DNA of 64,000 nt from Cavia porcellus (taxonomy: Eukaryota > Chordata > Mammalia > Rodentia > Caviidae), in assembly GCF_034190915.1 (NCBI RefSeq), contig NW_026947484.1:205542657-205606656 (forward strand). Reading direction: 5' to 3'. The position numbers were made by a program, and so were the translations under genes. How positions within the stretch are numbered: position 1 is the stretch's first letter; every line of letters starts with the position of its first letter. Below the pieces are notes generated by a model. It made no database searches and was not told the DNA's origin. It saw nothing but the letters and a program-made list of their open reading frames with translations. Below, piece after piece: positions 34,896 through 46,296 of the stretch.

Positions 34896-35945
34896 ATATG
34901 GGAAGAGGCAGCAACAAGAAAGGGTCCTCGGCCCCTAATCCTGAGAAAGAGGCAACAGCAGAAACAGCACTAATAGACAAAAGCACTATCTCGAGAGCCT
35001 CATAGACAAGTTCAGGAATGAAGTTATTAATAACCTGAAGCTAGACATAAGCAGAATAGTTAGAGAAATGCTAAGCACCACCCAAGAAAAAACAGATGGT
35101 GGAATGGAAGAACAGAAAAAGAGGGGAGAATTGTTTAATGGAGAAAATAGAGAAAGCATAGCATACGTGAAGCAGATTCAAAGAGACTACCAGGAAACTA
35201 AAAAGTCTATTGAAAACTGGCATAACAGCTTGAAAGAAACTAAGGACAGATTATCTGAACTGGAGAGCAGATTTGTAATATGGGAGCATGAAATGAAAAA
35301 CTTCTTAAAAAAGAAACAAACAGCAATAATACAAAGACTAGAAGATGATAAGAGGGTCTATAACTTAAGAATTAAGAACATAAAAGAAGAAGTGGGGACA
35401 CAAACAAATGAACTACAAAAGGGCTACTCACAGAAATAATCCAGGAGAATTTTCCTAATTTAGCAAAAGATAAAGATACTCAGTTGTATGAAGCATACAG
35501 GACCCCAGCCACCTACAACCCAAACACAGCAACACCCAGGCATATAATAATTAAAATTCCACAAATCCAATACAAGAAAAGAATACTAAAAGCCGTCAGA
35601 GACAAGAAACAGATCATTTACAAGGGAACACCCATCAGAATTACAGCAGACTTCTTGGCACAAACCATCAAATCACGAAGAGCATGGGGGGAAATAATTC
35701 AAGCTTTGAAAGATAATAATCTCCAGCCAAGATTGATATATCCTGCACAACTATCCCTGGAAATTGATGGAAAAACAAGGTGCTTCCAGGATAAAGAGGA
35801 ACTAGGGGAATATGCAACCACCAGTTCAACTTTACAGAGAATGCTGCAAGATATTCTAAAAAAAAAAAAATACGAAGAATCCAGAAGTAGCGGCAGAGCG
35901 GCCACAATGAATGGAGCAGAAAACAAAATGAAGAAGACAAACTGA
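34896..35945 (+). pseudogene. L1 ORF1-like pseudogene of HAL1 copy B
   Basis: This is the most complete ORF1 in the window. It starts with ATG at 34,896 ('MGRGSNKKGSS'). A stop comes after about 30 codons. A second frame (35,068-35,439) holds the coiled coil ('ETKDRLSELESRF') and the start of the RNA-recognition domain ('YNLRIKNIKEE'). A third segment (35,484-35,945) holds the C-terminal domain ('YRTPATYNPN', 'PRHIIIKIPQIQ', 'ILKAVRDKKQI', 'ARLIYPAQLS'-like), ending at a natural-looking stop. Domain order and length match L1 ORF1 protein, and two frame breaks disable it. The 'RHIIIK' and 'RILKA' motifs are classic ORF1 CTD signatures. Confidence 0.9.
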
Positions 35946-37341
35946 CAACTAATGACAGAAAAAGAGCTCAACAGAAATGAGGCAGAGAAGATTGGATGAT
36001 AGAAACAGCTATTTTGGAGAAAATGATGTCTTAAGAGGTAATACTGATTTAGTATCATCTTGTTTTGAAGTCTCATCAAGCTTTTGTTCTTCTGTCTCCA
36101 TTGGTCTAAGCAGGTAGTATCTTATTGGATTTTATTATATATGATAGTATAAGCAAAACCTTTTATAGACAAGGAGATTATACAAAAACCATTGTTTATT
36201 TTCTGTTAGTTGATTCTAAATACCCTGTAATACTGTCATTCTCTTGAATGGTTTTACATTGTTTTGATATATTTGATGCTACAGTATACGAAGTTATGCT
36301 CAAAGATTTCAAGGAAAGAGACAATATGGTAACTACTTTTATGTCAGGATAATCTTGTCATGAAACACTATTTTGCTTAAATGGTTATGTTTTGATCTGC
36401 GCTGATTTGCTGTTATGCCCTCTTTTATCTCAATCTCTATTTTATTATTTACTTTTTTATCCTTTTAATTAAGGGAAAAATAAATTAAAAACTAGCAGGA
36501 TATATTATAGTAACCTACTCTGACTTTCCATTATCTTGATTTAAAGCCCTGTATTGCTCTCACCATCTTATTTTGACTGACGTTCCTCTATTCTGTTTTG
36601 CTTGATAGTACCAGGTTCAAAAGTTTAGGCAACAGCTGTGAAGATAGTGGGATTCATTATGACGCCCATTCTGGTTGACTATTATGTACGTTTGAAGTAC
36701 ATAATAGTCAAAATAAGTACATAATAGTACTATTATGTACTTTTGACTATTAGGTACTTTTGAAGACCTATAATGTCTCCAATGTTTTGGTTTTGTTGGT
36801 TTTGTTCTTTACTGTTTTGTTCAATTTTATTATAACTAATGATATAGGCAATTCTATTAGAGATAGTGGGAGGCATTATGGTAACCATTGTTGATCATCT
36901 AGTATTATGCTTTTACATTATCTATTACGTCCACCCTTTTGATTTGACTGACTGTTCTGTTATGTCACATTTGGTTCTACTCTCTTCCAAAAAAGTAATA
37001 AGAACTGTGGGAGCAACAAAAACCCAAAATGTATAATTGTCATTGTACAAAAGAGAGGAAAAGAAAGTCCTCTAAACAATATAACTGCATGTATATTTAA
37101 GTGTATAAGATAGATAATGATATTACTGAGTTTTGTTGGATCATTGAACAGAACTGTTTGCAGTCTCACTGTTGGAATGTCCATTTTATAAGCTTTAATT
37201 TTGTAACTTGAACAATTGTTTCTGAGATGACAAAATGTAATCCATTAACTTGTGATTTCCTACTGTTTATTTTTTTCTGTAAATCTGTATAACTTGTACC
37301 CTTTCTCTGCTTTTTTTCACCTTAAATAAAATTAAAAAAAA
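35946..37341 (+). other. HAL1 3' UTR, copy B
   Basis: 1.4 kb without any trace of endonuclease or reverse transcriptase, AT-rich and collinear with copy A. It contains an 85-bp palindromic expansion (36,676-36,760) found in neither A nor C. Confidence 0.85.
36676..36760. repeat. Nested palindromic expansion inside HAL1 copy B
   Basis: Four alternating-orientation copies of a 'tgactattatgtacttt' motif form hairpins, for example 'gactattatgtac' against 'gtacataatagtc' around 'gtttgaa'. Copy A has a single 'tgactattattttctttt' at the corresponding place (17,367-17,385). Confidence 0.88.
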
Positions 37342-37356
37342 AAGAGTAACTGGTTT
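37342..37356. repeat. Target-site duplication, HAL1 copy B (3')
   Basis: Exact repeat of 34,132-34,146, directly after the A-tail. Confidence 0.95.
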
Positions 37357-38225
37357 AAATATGTCTAATAATATGACATTTATGTATTATTTTGTTTTGG
37401 GGATAAAAAATAAAGTAATAGAGGGATTATGCATCATGCTGTTGTTTTATCTTTAGGTTAAGAGCCATAGTGAACAGATGCTACAGAGATTTCCCCACAG
37501 ATTTCATGTATTACAAAAAGCAAACATGTATTATCATATCATAGTGCTTATTTTAACTAGTATGGATGATAGTTTTTAAATGCTCTCAATGTGTCTTCAT
37601 AATATGTTTCTAGACCTTCATTTTCATCTTGATTGAACTAAAACTACATTTAAATTTTTTCTCTCATAGTTAACTTGTAAGTTTATTGATTCTATTTCCT
37701 TCAAATATAGGACATCAATTATTAGTACAGCTGAGGTCAAATAAACCCGTGGTTAGTTTCTCTTGAGAGGAATCTTGATATGAGAATATCCACTGACCCA
37801 AAAGCCCAGATAAGGGCAGCTCTCTTTCATATACAAAATCTCAAATATTCTATTCTATCTTTATTGTGTTTCTTCAATTATTTCATAGCAATATTCTTTT
37901 GTGATTTTCTTAAATCCAATTTTCCTCTATATTTTCTCTGCTTTATCTTACTTTATAGTTCATTTCATTCAAGTGTCTATTTAGCAGCTATTACTGCTTT
38001 TTCACATAACTGTAATCAGTGTAACCATTTGTTAAAATATCAACCACGTTATGACCTCTAGAGATAATGACTCCCACATCCCAATCTATAGCCCAAAGAC
38101 AGAAAATTACTTAGAGATATTAATTAAATAGAGATTAGTATAACTTGCATATCTACTGAGCATCACAGATTCACCAAGGGTCAACTCTCTTTGAGGAACT
38201 CTGTCTCAATTCTCCCTTTATAACT
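37357..38225. other. Left-arm unique-looking DNA
   Basis: Matched inverted at about 48,800-49,663. A 93-codon frame (37,780-38,061) is hydrophobic and low in complexity. It has a shorter, altered counterpart in the right arm (48,953-49,147 minus). It has no recognised homology and I treat it as chance. Confidence 0.55.
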
Positions 38226-38229
38226 GAGG

Positions 38230-38470
38230 TATATTTGTTAGCTTCCCTGATGCTAGACACAATATCAGCCACTCACAGTTTACAGGACATGGGGCTTACT
38301 TTAGCTTATGGTTTGAGGGAGTTCAATCCACAAATCCCAAGTCAGAAGGGCATGATGGGGCAAAGTTGCCAGAGAGCAGAGCAGGGTAACAGCAGAAGAG
38401 AAGAACACTTGAGGTATCATGTCATACCTAAGGTGGTGAATTCATGACCTCCAACATCATTCAAAGGCAG
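38230..38470 (-). mobile_element. MaLR-like LTR fragment, left arm
   Basis: The plus strand has the antisense run of rodent MaLR LTRs ('actcacagtttacaggacatggggcttactttagcttatggtttgagggagttcaatcc'). Mirrored at about 48,560-48,790. Confidence 0.45.
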
Positions 38471-38599
38471 AAACCAGTGTAATGGTGGATACACCATGTG
38501 GACTTGAGAAGTTTAGAAGCTTAACTCAGTAACTCAGTCCTACATCCTAACCAAGTGGAGAGCGTGTCTTGAGGTGACTGCTTACACTCCAGGATGTGG

Positions 38600-39075
38600 T
38601 ACTGACTCATTCATTATGTCCACTTGAGAAGTTTAGAAGTTTATGTGACTGAGCAGGTGGCTGGCAACCTCACTTTATAAACATCCTGGGCCTGTGCAAG
38701 AGGATGGCACAGAGGTGGTGTGAATGCTACAATTGCCCTAGGGTGGGTAGCTTGCTTACATTATAAGGGAGAAAAGAGGCCTAGCTTTTGCTCTTGTTGC
38801 TTTTGCTGTCTTCCACTGCCAGGCACTACAGTCCTTGTGCCATGCCATCTAACTTTGACACCAGCTGTTTAAGAACTGAAACCTCTACAAACTGAGTTAA
38901 ACAACCCTTTCCCTAATTATTTATGTATATATTTATTTATTGTTACCAGCAATTGAATGCAGGACCTTGCACTTGCCAGGCAGGGGTTGTGTTGCTGAGC
39001 TGTTTTACCAGCCTTCCTTCTTTAATTTGGGCATCAGGTATTTTGTCTCAGCAGTGAGAAATGTAACTAAGACAT
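38600..39075 (+). mobile_element. MaLR LTR with nested ID SINE, left arm
   Basis: It ends in the typical rodent MaLR LTR 3' text: 'gaactgaaacctctacaaactgagttaaacaaccc', then 'tttgggcatcaggtattttgtctcagcagtgagaaatgtaactaagaca'. The same ending occurs at 59,101-59,197. The LTR is interrupted by a minus-strand ID element at about 38,930-39,012. Both LTR and ID recur inverted at 47,945-48,440, so both predate the arm duplication. The 5' end is approximate. Confidence 0.75.
38930..39012 (-). mobile_element. ID-type SINE inside the MaLR LTR, left arm
   Basis: Antisense ID: 'accagcaattgaatgcaggaccttgcacttgccaggcaggggttgtgttgctgagctg'. Its counterpart reads forward at 48,003-48,085 ('ggctggtgatatagctcagcaacac'). 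Confidence 0.88.
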
Positions 39076-40730
39076 GGAAGCATCAAGAGAAGTTGATATG
39101 CCAGTGTTGATGGTTATACAGTGGTGCATTTCAAAGGCAGTATTTCTCATTATTCTGCCTTATTCTTTTCCAATCTTGGCAATTTTATATCGAAAAATTT
39201 CCAAAGTTAGGAATATATCTCCATTATTCATGTTTGTCTGTCGTTTTCACTGTGTTGTCAAATAGAACAATAATCACTAAAAATGATTCCTCTGTTGTAA
39301 CCCGCATTCTACTAGATTCCCACCCCATATAGATACTAAAGTAGGCTTTATGAATCCAATATAATGCCCTCTGACCATTTTCAGTAGAGTTCAGTACCTT
39401 TCACTAAAATGATACAGTGTGTGACAAACTTTAAAGTTACCACTGAACCTACTCCTTTCTTGTTCACTTAATTTCCAGACACAGTGGACTTGAGTGGGGT
39501 CCTAATAAACCAAACTTATTTTTACCTATAGTCTTTGCCTTTTCATCCCCAGATATTTCCTTCTTACCCAAATTTTGTTATAAAAGTATTTAAAAGATGT
39601 TTACTCTAGAGCCATTTCTCTCATCACATTGTGCTGTACTCTGAATTATGTAATTTATTACTCCCATACACCTACATGTCTCTTATCTTTATTGAGTTTT
39701 TTTACTACAAAATTGAGAAATATTTGAAAACAGAACCAAGAAAGGACCTTTCCTGCCCTGTTGATAAATATTTCTCTATCAGTAGAACAATGTCTAGCAA
39801 AAATCTGAACTACATTAAATATCTTAAGGGAATAAAGGCTATTTTGAATGTCAGAGTCCAGTATTGGTATATAAAAATTACATACAACATATATAATATA
39901 AAGATCAACGATGAATTTAAATTAAAACAACTGAAAGCTTTCTTAGAAGTAGTTTTCCTGAAATCACATAAACCTGGCTTTGAACTCTGCCACACTTGTT
40001 AATGTGGCAGCATTACTGAACTCGTCATCATGAATATAAAGGCTAAATATGCTATTTATTCCAGTGAATTTATTTTCCTTGATATCAAACGTCTCATGTG
40101 TATTTGCTTGAATAAAGACATTGACATTTTTAGAAATAAAGCTTCAGGTATTACAAAGATCTCACCATAGTGAATGGTATGGGAGTTTCTCAGTAGAAGA
40201 GAATAATGTCACCTTACAGTCATGTCTTTATGAACAAGATTAAAGATCTAGCCACAAAAATAGGAAAATAGATCTCTAAATTTAAACTGAGATAGTCTAT
40301 TACTTCTTTAATTTAGTCTCAATCAGGAATATGATGTGAACAGTTTGGGACAAAAACCTACTATGTTCATCAATATGGCTGGAAATGAATACTGCTACAA
40401 CTGGTGCTCTAAAATGAGATAGGAACCTAGAGTTAAGGGAAATACCTCTGCTCCTCCTTGCTTAATTTCTATTTAGAGAAAGCATTTCCTAAAATTCTTG
40501 CCTTTTCCCACCAGTATCATCACTCTTTTCCACAAATAGTGCAATATGTTGTCTGTGTGCCCTGAACAGTGATCATTCCAAAGGTCCTGGTTTACACTGG
40601 AATTCATTCTTTTAAATGCAGAAGAGTTCGTTCTTGGCTTTTGCCTTCCCATTGGTATTTGTACAAAACAAAAACTAAGAATTCTGCTATGAAGCATGGA
40701 CACAGTTCTTGCCCTCCTCCTCTGTCCTTA
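39076..40730. other. Left-arm unique-looking DNA
   Basis: Matched inverted throughout by about 46,310-47,940. The 123-codon frame at 39,631-40,002 has a shorter mirrored frame (47,014-47,211 minus), but it looks like neither a domain nor conserved coding sequence. Confidence 0.55.
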
Positions 40731-40800
40731 GCTCCTCTCCTGTCCTCTCCTGTCCTCTCCTCTCCTCTCCTCTTCTCTCCTTTCTTCTCCGTTTCTCCCC
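40730..40800. repeat. (TCCTC)n-type polypyrimidine tract, left arm
   Basis: Repeated 'ctctcc/tgtcc' units. The partner at 46,200-46,296 is a cleaner and longer (GGAGA)n. The Ser/Leu-rich translations are artefacts. Confidence 0.92.
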
Positions 40801-40894
40801 CATTTTCTTTTCTCCCCTTTCTACCCTAATACTGAGGGTTAAATCCAGCAGTTTCAAACTCAATTACATCCTTTCCTCCACTATTTTTTTATTT

Positions 40895-41015
40895 TATATT
40901 GAGATCTAACTACTCAGTAAATATTCCAAGTTAGCCTCAAAATTATAATCCTCTTGCCTCAACCTACCAGAATACGGAAAGATAGTTTTATGCCACGATG
41001 TCCAGCTTGGATACA
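40895..41015 (-). mobile_element. B1-like SINE, left arm (minus)
   Basis: The antisense partner of the clearer copy at 46,008-46,125. It ends 'tgccacgatgtccagc' on the plus strand. Shared by both arms. Confidence 0.7.
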
Positions 41016-41263
41016 CTTAGATGAAACTTGCACTAATCTATATCCTCCTAGACAGCACCAATGATGAATTTAACTCAATTCCTAGATTTTCTATGGAGTA
41101 AAAATGACATTATGTAGGTTTTCATTCGAAATCAGTCAGAGTCCTCTTTTTGGTTCACTCAGACTCAACACATCTAAGAGTAACCTGTGTTTTTATAACT
41201 TCTTCCAGAAGTTTCCCTCTGTCACTTCCAGAGCCTGACAGGCAGAGTTTAGAAGAGTTTTGT

Positions 41264-44200
41264 ATGCTATGGGTCTGCATTGTTTAGTCAGAAATACGGC
41301 TGTGTTGTTCCACCACATACTTTTGAGGAGACTCCTCCACCAGAACCCATGTCTGAAAACAGCTGGAAGCCCTGAGACTTGATTCCTTGCACAACTTAAT
41401 CTCAAGGAAATCAAGAGGCCAGGCAAGCAGAATTTTCAGTTGTCAAATAACAGAATGGGAACATAAATTTATGCTCTAAAGAATGAAGTTGTCACAAGGC
41501 CTCTGCTACGCATTGAATTTTTTTCTCCTGCTATGATACATTTTGTTGGCTGAAAACATTTGTTTCATGGATTATAAACTGTTATGAGATCATGCCAATC
41601 AGAATGTTCAAGTTTTAAATATCATATCACATGATCTATGTACTTAAATGTCTACTGAAGCAAAACATTTCAAGTGAGGAAATCAGACACATAGCGATTC
41701 TTCTTATATTTCCACACAGCTACCCATATTTGGAACAAGAATCAGCCTTGCCCACTTCTATTTTTGACAATGTGTAAAGAAAGGCGTCATGTGTTTTAGT
41801 TTCAATTCTTTTTCTACCTCTAGCTTTTTCTACATTTCTCACTGGAAAGCCCTATGGAATAATGCCTATCCTACTGGCTATTTGCAGGTATTTACAGATA
41901 CAAATGTTTTCATGTCTTTGACACAAAATAGCCACATTAATGCTCCTTAGTTTTTTTTTTTTGTCTTTTCCGTTTTTATCAGTCCCTGGATTGAACTCAC
42001 GACTGCCTGCTTGCAAGGCATGCACTTATGCCGCTGAGCTAAATCCCCAGCCCCTGCTCCTTAGTTTTTGTTCAGATGTCTCACTTTAATTACCCAATGG
42101 TAACATCAAAATATAGAGAAAAGCTGTGGTTGTTCATTGATGGAAAATTATTTTCCAAAGATTCAAATTTGGATGTTTTTCAGGGCATTTTATTCTTTCT
42201 GCACGGGATTCTCATTTTAATGTACAGTTAATAAAATAATCCAGTTTCCCAATTAAGTCTTCCTCTTACCATTGTCCAAATGCACACACTTATTTTAGAA
42301 TTCTTAAAATGAAATCTAAGATACTACATAAGTTTGGAAACTGTGAGCTATTTGAATGTTAGACATTATCTTTGATTGTATATTTAATAATTTTGAATCG
42401 ATTTCCAGGTCATGAACTATTGGTACTAACAAGACTACCCTTGGTAGTTATACACTTGCAGATTTCCTAATAGACTATCAAGTGGAATAATAATATTAGT
42501 GCTTAGTTTCTGAAATGAAGACATTTTTCTGTATAATGAAGCAGGAATGTATTAAGCATGCCATCAGAATTGAAAGGAAAAACACAACAGACCTATTTCA
42601 TGGTACGATAGACTTTACATCAGAGAATACTTCAGAAAGGAGATATTAGATTTACAGAAATAATCTTGTTTTAGTTTTTAGTCAAAATTGTAACACACTC
42701 AAAAGATTGAGTACAAATGGATTCAAGCTTCAATTCATCAGGGAAAGCTATCTAAATTGGTTAGATTTTTAAGCTTCCAATTCAGTTCTATTCCTGTCAG
42801 AAACTAATGACAGACTAATCTCACTTCTATGAAATATTTATTCATTGACAAATAATTACACAGTACCGTATAAGAGTACTAATGAGATACTATGCATACA
42901 GACGTTGCCCATTGGGTTATAAGCTATCAGCTTAATCATGAAAATAATATCAAATGGGGTTTGGTCATTCCAATTTGATACATCATATTTAGTATGTATA
43001 ATTTGTAATCCTTTAAAAACAGAATGCAGAAATTTTATGGGCTATTCCCTAATCCTACCAGAAATAGTTTACAAAATAGCCTTTTAAAGAGAAAAATGTG
43101 ACTATATACCTCAAATTAAGATATCTACTTTTAGTGCACTAATCCTAATGATGTATGTCTGTTTGGATGGAATGAACATAGCAAGAAAAGGAATATAGGA
43201 AGAAACTTAAAGATACTCAAAAAGAATAAAGAAATACGTAGAGAATTCAGTTGGAAATTTCAATTACCAACTTAATATAAAGTCCCACCACATAAGTCAT
43301 TTTTAATATCATCATTCACATACATGTTTAGACCTAAAGACAGGATTTGTGAATATGTGAACACAGTAAGATTATTATATTTCTTTGGTGCTTGAAAATT
43401 AGAATTTAGAACTGAGATTAAGGGCAAATAAATCTACTGTGTTCCATGAGGTCTAAAATGCCTCAGATTTCTAGTTGCATTGCAAATTTTATAAACATAC
43501 TACTAATTGTTCAGTCTCTTGATTTAGAAATGATAGAATATGGAGAAAAAGAAAAATATGTCTTAAAATGTATGAAATGTCACTGTAGTCAGAATCAGTG
43601 AATGCATCAGCCAGGGTCTATACACGGCACAGAAACTCCAACACAGTGTTAGTAATTTGAATGAGGAAAACATAATACAAAAAATATTAGCTAACAGAAA
43701 TAGTTATCCACTGATGAGAGCAAAGTGATTTCTAAAATCAACAGCGTTAGACAGCATTTCCAGGCTAGATAATATCAACAGTAGTGTAACATTTTCCACA
43801 CATCAGCATAGTAACCTAAGTATACCATGGAATTGAGAAGTTCCTCCCCCTCTCAACCTTCCGCTTTTTAAAATTTTATTTTTCACATGCTATATATTGT
43901 CTTATTTACATTCACATAACTAGCATAGAACAAGCTAATAATTTAATCATACTTTAAAGTCACAAACTTCTTAAGAATTAAGAGTTTTAAAATGGTTTGT
44001 AGTCAAATATATAAAGTAGTTGCTATGATGAAAGTTGTGTTAATAACTTACAGAACCTTTTTACTTAAAATGTTGGTGAAAAACATAAAATCCAGTCTAC
44101 AGAGCAGAAGAATCATGCATGTATACACTATCAAATCCGTACTTTGAATTTCATTCAAAATAATTTTTTGAAATAAGCACTGAAAATTAAAAATGTCTAT

Positions 44201-45750
44201 AAACACATTTCTAAGCAATCAATATGGAAATATTTTGTTTCACATTTTGATAAAAATATTAGAATACCTAATTTTATTAGAAGTCAAAATCTGAGAAAAT
44301 ACAGCTTGTGTGGGAAGAGTTTATATATTTGCCTTAATCCACCCCAAAGAACACACAAATGAATCAGGCATTCAAAGTGAGAGCCCAATAAGGATAATTG
44401 CAACAAAATTCAATGACATAGGTTCTCACTGAGCAAATAGACACCGGGGAAATAAACCAATATAAATACTAACACACACACATACAAAAAAAGCAACTCT
44501 GGAAATTTTTGTAAGAATTTAGAACTACAGAGCCACATACATCTATTCAAGCGAGGCAAACAGGGAATCATAAGGACACAGCACAAGAAAGCATCACGTA
44601 GTTTTCAAGTTTCTGGAAAGCACAGAGAGGCAATTCACAAAGAATAGCAACCTAAGGAGGATTTTGTGTACGTCTATAATGCAAGAGAAAAAGGGAAAAA
44701 CAGGTTTCCAACAAAGGTGCTGGAAATGTGTGGAGAAGAGGGGACAGTTTTATCAATTAATAGTGCTTCATCTCACTCCAGAAAGAGTGAGTAACATCAT
44801 GAAATCAACCAAAAACAATGTTGGAGGGGCTGTCATCAAGATGACGTTTGTATCTGGTGAGAGAGAGGAATGCAATTTCCTCATTCGGCCACTGGATGCC
44901 CTATTTTCCAAGCACTATTAATTGAGAAAACTGCCCCCTCTTTTCCTTTGTACTCCTGCATACTGCAGTATTCCCTATTGGTTCTTCTGGCATCACTTGA
45001 ATAGATGGATTCTTTGGTTTGGCAAAATCCACCTAAGACAAAGCCTATTTTACAATAAAGGGCTGAATATATTATTCAACTTGCTGGACAGCAGTATCTT
45101 CTGATTGGGGGCAGCTCTGTCACAGAAGAGAATAAGATTTTTCCCTTCATGTTCCTGGTGGGCAGCAGGGTGTTACTGCCCAGCACCAAGCACATCTAAC
45201 TGATACAGTCAGACAGAGAAACTAAAGGAGCCACTCCTTTCGCTTCATTCAGTGGTGAGTTTGGTGCCACTCGGGATTCTCCGTGTATAAGCTCAGAAGG
45301 TCATGAGGCCCAGGTGACAGAACAATAGTTCTGACACCGGGGACAGAAGAAATGTGAAGCATATGGAGATAGAGGGGCCTGATCCTGTAAATACTGGAAG
45401 CCCGATCTGTGTTGAAGCTCTCTGAGGGTTCTTTTGGGTCCCTTTTCCTCCTGTCTGTTGCCGCTACCCTCCTTGAATCTTTCATAGTTGCTACTTCCTT
45501 CCTGCAAGGGGTATACTTGGCAATTCTTTCATTGTTGTACTAAGAACCTGGAGTTGTTTTTTTACTTTTGTTTTGTTCTGTTTTTTATTTTTTGCCCATT
45601 TAATTGTAACATAATTACATATTTCTAGATGCGAAAAGAATAATTCAAAGCAAATTTGCTTTAGAATATACACACGGGGAGGAGGATGTAGGTCCGCCCA
45701 GCCCCTCGTGTGCACACCGATGGTGAGGTGCAGGAGTCCCAAATAGGCTC
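41264..45750. other. Spacer between the inverted arms
   Basis: 4.5 kb present once. It is mostly AT-rich DNA without recognised features, apart from a minus-strand ID SINE (41,951-42,054) and a slightly GC-richer patch at 45,120-45,500. In that patch two overlapping minus-strand frames (45,249-45,485 and 45,301-45,507) have no recognised homology. The frame at 44,664-44,921 is likewise unidentified. Confidence 0.7.
41951..42054 (-). mobile_element. ID-type SINE with target duplication, in the spacer
   Basis: Minus strand: a 'ggctggggatttagctcag' head, a 'gcaagcaggcagtcgtgag' middle, a 'gataaaaacggaaaagac' 3' part, and an A-tail. It is flanked by 'tgctccttag' at 41,941-41,950 and 42,055-42,064, a 10-bp target duplication. 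This is the best-preserved ID in the window. Confidence 0.96.
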
Positions 45751-46007
45751 ACAAAACTCTTCTAAGCTCTGCCTGTCAGGCTCTGGAAGTGGCGGAGAGA
45801 AACTTCTGGAAGAAGTTATAAAAACACAGATTAATCTTAGGTGTGTTGAGTGTGAGTGAACCGAAAAGAGGACTCTGCCTGATTTCAAATGAAAACCTAA
45901 ATAATGTCATTTTTACTCCATAGAGAATCTAGGTATGAGTTAAATTGATCAATGGTACTGTCTAGGAGGATATAGATTAGTGCGAGTTTCATCTAAGTGT
46001 ATCCAAG

Positions 46008-46125
46008 CTGGGCATCGTGGCATAAAACTATCTTTCCATATTCTGGTAGGTTGAGGCAAGAGGATTGTAATCTTGAGGCTAACTTGGAATATTTACTAAA
46101 TAGTGAGACCTCAATACAAAATAAA
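46008..46125 (+). mobile_element. B1-like SINE, right arm
   Basis: 'gctgggcatcgtggcataaaac...ggtaggttgaggcaagaggattg...agtgagacctcaatacaaaataaaaaaat', a degraded B1 with an A-rich tail. Its partner is at 40,895-41,015. Confidence 0.85.
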
Positions 46126-46199
46126 AAAATAGTGGAGGAAAGGATGTAATTGAGTTTGAAACTGCTGGATTTAACCCTCAGTATTAGGGTAGAAAGGGG

Positions 46200-46296
46200 A
46201 GAAAAGAAAATAGGAGAGAGGAGGAGAAGAGAGGAGAGGAGAAGAGAGGAGAGGAGAGGAGAGGAGAGGAGAGGAGAGGAGAGGAGAGGAGAAGAG
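46200..46296. repeat. (GGAGA)n polypurine microsatellite, right arm
   Basis: About 90 bp of 'gaggagaggagag' units, longer and purer than the left-arm partner at 40,730-40,800, so it expanded after duplication. The Arg/Glu-only reading frame across it is an artefact. Confidence 0.95.

Larger units (their letters stand above)
34147..37341 (+). mobile_element. HAL1-type (half-L1) retrotransposon, copy B, full length
   Basis: A 3.2-kb full-length element with a perfect 15-bp target-site duplication. It has a 0.75-kb GC-richer 5' UTR, an ORF1-like frame (34,896-35,945), a 1.4-kb 3' UTR with no ORF2, an AATAAA at 37,325-37,330 and an A-tail. The opposite arm has the uninterrupted site at 49,664-49,678, so it inserted after the inverted duplication. 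It aligns with copy A throughout. It differs by a palindromic expansion at 36,676-36,760 and by lacking about 55 bp near 34,950 and the (CAA)n. Its mobilisation would have relied on L1 ORF2 protein in trans. Confidence 0.95.
28579..41263 (+). repeat. Left arm of a large inverted duplication
   Basis: Reading inward it is the reverse complement of 45,751-56,186, with interruptions. Matching blocks are 37,357-41,263 with 45,751-49,663; about 31,880-34,131 with 49,679-51,965; about 31,705-31,880 with 55,690-55,850; and about 30,080-30,370 with 55,850-56,100. The inner breakpoint is exact at 'agaagagttttgt' (41,251-41,263). The first 103 bp at the inner end show about eight differences between arms. 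HAL1 copy B (34,147-37,341) is present only in this arm. The outer end is uncertain, because 28.6-30.1 kb has no full partner on the right. Confidence 0.9.
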
